From Actinomycetes bacterium (GTDB lineage Bacteria > Actinomycetota > Acidimicrobiia > Acidimicrobiales > UBA8190): 7,460 nucleotides of DNA. A program made the translations under genes and the position numbers. The stretch lies in assembly GCA_021798135.1 (NCBI GenBank), contig JAJZYI010000173.1:1-7460 (forward strand), written 5' to 3'. Positions 6,024-7,460 of this stretch are shown here, piece after piece (the first letter of the stretch is position 1; the number at the start of each line of letters is the position of its first letter). The notes below the pieces were generated by a model that saw nothing but the letters and a program-made list of their open reading frames with translations, did no database searches and had not been told where the DNA came from.

Positions 6024-6117
6024 GGGGGCCCGCCGGGCCGGTTGCGGGGTGGCTCTCCGACCGGTCGCAGGGTGGCCCGATGGCCGAGCCGGCACCGGTC
6101 GGGGGGCGGCGAGCCGA

Positions 6118-6123
6118 TAGTGT
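6118..6123 (+). promoter_or_regulatory. -10 box TAGTGT of a leaderless-type promoter for fabZ-xth
   Basis: TAGTGT fits TANNNT and ends exactly six bases before GTG 6130, the same geometry as at the HAD gene. There is no Shine-Dalgarno sequence before this GTG. No clear -35 element is visible. Confidence 0.55.
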
Positions 6124-6129
6124 CGCCGC

Positions 6130-6549
6130 GTGGTGCAGCCGACCGACCTCCTTCCCCACCGACCGCCGTTCCTGCTCATCGACGAGGTCCTCGCGGTGGA
6201 GGCGGGGCGCAGCGCCGCGGGCCGCTGGCGGCTCACGGGCGACGAGTGGTTCTTCGCCGGGCACTTCCCCGGCAGGCCGACGCTGCCCGGCGTGCTCATG
6301 GTCGAGTCGCTGGCCCAGCTCGGCGGCGTGGCCGTGCTGGCCGACGAGCGGTTCGCCGGCCGGCTCCCGCTGTTCGGCGGCATCGACCGGGCGCGCTTCC
6401 GGCGGCAGGTGTCGCCCGGCGAGGTGCTCGACCTGGAGGTCACCCTGGGGAGGCTGTCGGCGCGTGCCGGGACGGGGCACGGCCGGGCCTCGGTGGCAGG
6501 GGAGACGGCCTGCGAGGCGGACCTGCTGTTCGTCATCGTCGACGGCTGA
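6130..6549 (+). CDS. fabZ: FabZ-type 3-hydroxyacyl-ACP dehydratase
   Basis: A 139-residue hot-dog-fold protein of normal FabZ length. LLPHRPPFLLIDEVL (7-21) is the typical FabZ opening. The active-site stretch is GHFPGRPTLPGVLMVESLAQ (44-63), with catalytic His45 and Glu59. The family dehydrates (3R)-hydroxyacyl-ACP to trans-2-enoyl-ACP in type II fatty acid synthesis in the cytosol. GTG 6130 is chosen for the leaderless -10 box and because the family motif begins within seven residues. A second GTG follows immediately at 6133. The gene stands apart from other fatty-acid genes, with xth 19 bp downstream, probably on one transcript. A related thioester dehydratase acting on another acyl carrier cannot be excluded. 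Confidence 0.88.
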   Translation: MVQPTDLLPHRPPFLLIDEVLAVEAGRSAAGRWRLTGDEWFFAGHFPGRPTLPGVLMVESLAQLGGVAVLADERFAGRLPLFGGIDRARFRRQVSPGEVLDLEVTLGRLSARAGTGHGRASVAGETACEADLLFVIVDG

Positions 6550-6568
6550 GCGGGCGCACGGGGGCCGG

Positions 6569-7363
6569 ATGCGGATCGCCACCTGGAACGTGAACTCGCT
6601 GAAGGCACGGCTCGACCGGGTCACCGGGTGGATGGCCGAGGCCCGGCCCGACGTGCTCTGCCTGCAGGAGACGAAGCTGGCTGACGCCGCGTTCCCGGCC
6701 ATGGCCTTCGAGGCGCTCGGGTACGAGTCGGCGCACCACGGCGACGGCCGGTGGAACGGCGTGGCGGTGCTGAGCCGGGTCGGCCTGGAGGACGTGCGCC
6801 GCGGGTTCGACGGGCCGGCCGACGCGGCGGGGTGCCGCCTGCTGGCCGCCACCTGCGGCGGCGTGAGGGTGCACAGCGTGTACGTCCCGAACGGCCGCAG
6901 CGTCGGCAGCGAGCACTTCGAGGAGAAGCTGCGGTGGTTCGCCGCGCTGCGCAGCCTGCTGGACGAGCGGTGCGACCCGGCCGACCCCGTGGTCGTGTGC
7001 GGCGACGTCAACGTGGCGCCACGGGACAGCGACGTGTGGGACCCGGCCGCGCTGGTGGGCTCGACCCACGTCACGCCCGAGGAGCGCGCGGCGCTCGACG
7101 AGGTGTGCGCCTGGGGCCTCGTCGACGCCTTCCGCCTCCACCACGCCGATCCCGGGCTCTACACCTGGTGGGACTACCGGGGCGGGGCGTTCCACCGGCG
7201 CCAGGGGATGCGGATCGACCTGGTGCTGCTGAGCCGTCCGCTGGCCGAGCGCTGCACCTGGGCGTTGGTGGACCGCAACGAGCGCAAGGGCCAGCAGCCG
7301 TCGGACCACGCTCCGGTGCTGGTGGACGTCGACCCGCCCCCGGCCGGGTCGGCGAAGGGCTGA
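6569..7363 (+). CDS. xth: Exodeoxyribonuclease III / AP endonuclease (ExoIII family)
   Basis: A 264-residue endonuclease/exonuclease/phosphatase-fold enzyme, the usual ExoIII length. Motifs in order: IATWNVNS (N7), LCLQETKL (E34), VYVPNGR (Y105, N108), VVCGDVNVAP (D146, N148), YTWWDYR (198-204), MRIDLVL (D217) and SDHAPV (D246, H247). These are the metal-binding and catalytic residues of the family, so all key positions are intact. The enzyme cuts DNA at abasic sites and removes 3' blocking groups in base excision repair. ATG 6569 is chosen because the family begins with M-R-I-A-T-W-N. A longer in-frame start at 5963 would run through fabZ in another frame and is rejected. The Shine-Dalgarno sequence is weak (GGGGG at 6560-6564). 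It probably shares the fabZ promoter. Confidence 0.93.
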   Translation: MRIATWNVNSLKARLDRVTGWMAEARPDVLCLQETKLADAAFPAMAFEALGYESAHHGDGRWNGVAVLSRVGLEDVRRGFDGPADAAGCRLLAATCGGVRVHSVYVPNGRSVGSEHFEEKLRWFAALRSLLDERCDPADPVVVCGDVNVAPRDSDVWDPAALVGSTHVTPEERAALDEVCAWGLVDAFRLHHADPGLYTWWDYRGGAFHRRQGMRIDLVLLSRPLAERCTWALVDRNERKGQQPSDHAPVLVDVDPPPAGSAKG

Positions 7364-7460
7364 CGTGGGCGGGGTCCGCCACCGGCGGGCGTGGCCGGGC
7401 GGCGGCGCCGGGGTGTCCAGGCGGCCCGCGTGGCGGGCCGGGCCGTACGGGCCGCGCCGG
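7364..7460. other. Downstream of xth: hairpin-forming GC-rich sequence, no gene supported
   Basis: CGGCCCGC (7422-7429) and GCGGGCCG (7433-7440) form a perfect 8-bp stem with a GTG loop. GGCC arms at 7441-7444 and 7450-7453, around a CCGTACGG palindrome, give a second small stem. The pair could end the fabZ-xth transcript, but no T tract follows. An open frame from GTG 7365 reaches the edge and is too short and compositionally plain to call. Confidence 0.3.

Noticed and set aside
4303..6120. A 605-codon plus-strand frame opposite the PilV-like gene.
   Set aside because: Low-complexity Gly/Arg/Val translation with no motif, the typical antisense shadow of a high-GC gene.
4090..7074. A 994-codon minus-strand frame running from the pilin gene through fabZ and xth.
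   Set aside because: Only the part below 5460 (or 5694) encodes a recognisable protein. The rest is antisense to two certain genes and kept open by high GC.
7365..7460. Open plus-strand frame from a GTG just after xth to the right edge.
   Set aside because: Only 32 codons, Arg/Gly/Pro-rich, no ribosome-binding site or motif, and it overlaps the hairpins.

Overview
The window is very GC-rich, with strong third-position G/C and frequent GTG starts. Two genes have a TANNNT -10 box six bases upstream of a GTG start, as in leaderless transcripts. This points to a high-GC actinobacterium. The large PilX-like protein and the NYN nuclease remind me of Acidimicrobiia and relatives, but that placement is inferred from family resemblance, not from a marker gene. 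I see no rRNA, tRNA, CRISPR array, transposase or integrase.

Left part (1-1295): a partial Zc3h12a-like NYN ribonuclease gene (minus strand, running off the left edge) is divergent from a HAD-family phosphatase gene (663-1295, plus strand). The 180 bp between them holds a leaderless-type -10 box for the HAD gene and a short inverted repeat touching the NYN start codon.

Middle part (1335-5460, minus strand): three genes encode prepilin-like proteins, transcribed right to left. They resemble PilV, PilW and PilX in that order and are joined by 4-base ATGA and GTGA stop/start overlaps, so they are almost certainly one translationally coupled operon. Each has a basic leader, one hydrophobic helix and a secreted domain. 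The last is an unusually large, cysteine-rich PilX-like protein of 624 residues. Together they look like the minor-pilin or tip part of a type IV pilus or pseudopilus. No motor, platform, major pilin, PilY1 or prepilin peptidase gene lies in the window. The operon converges on the HAD gene, with a GC-rich hairpin in the 39 bp between them.

Control region (5461-6129): upstream of the pilin operon is a probable 51-codon gene (5739-5894, minus) with a good GGAG ribosome-binding site. Before it lies an A/T-rich island with a sigma28/WhiG-like promoter candidate and a 17-bp inverted repeat. A strong GGAGG and a GTG in frame with the first pilin gene lie just after the small gene, so the first pilin may start 78 codons upstream of the ATG chosen here.

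Right part (6130-7363, plus strand): a FabZ-type 3-hydroxyacyl-ACP dehydratase gene with a leaderless-type promoter is followed after 19 bp by an exodeoxyribonuclease III (xth) gene. The last 97 bp hold hairpin-forming sequence and no gene I can support.
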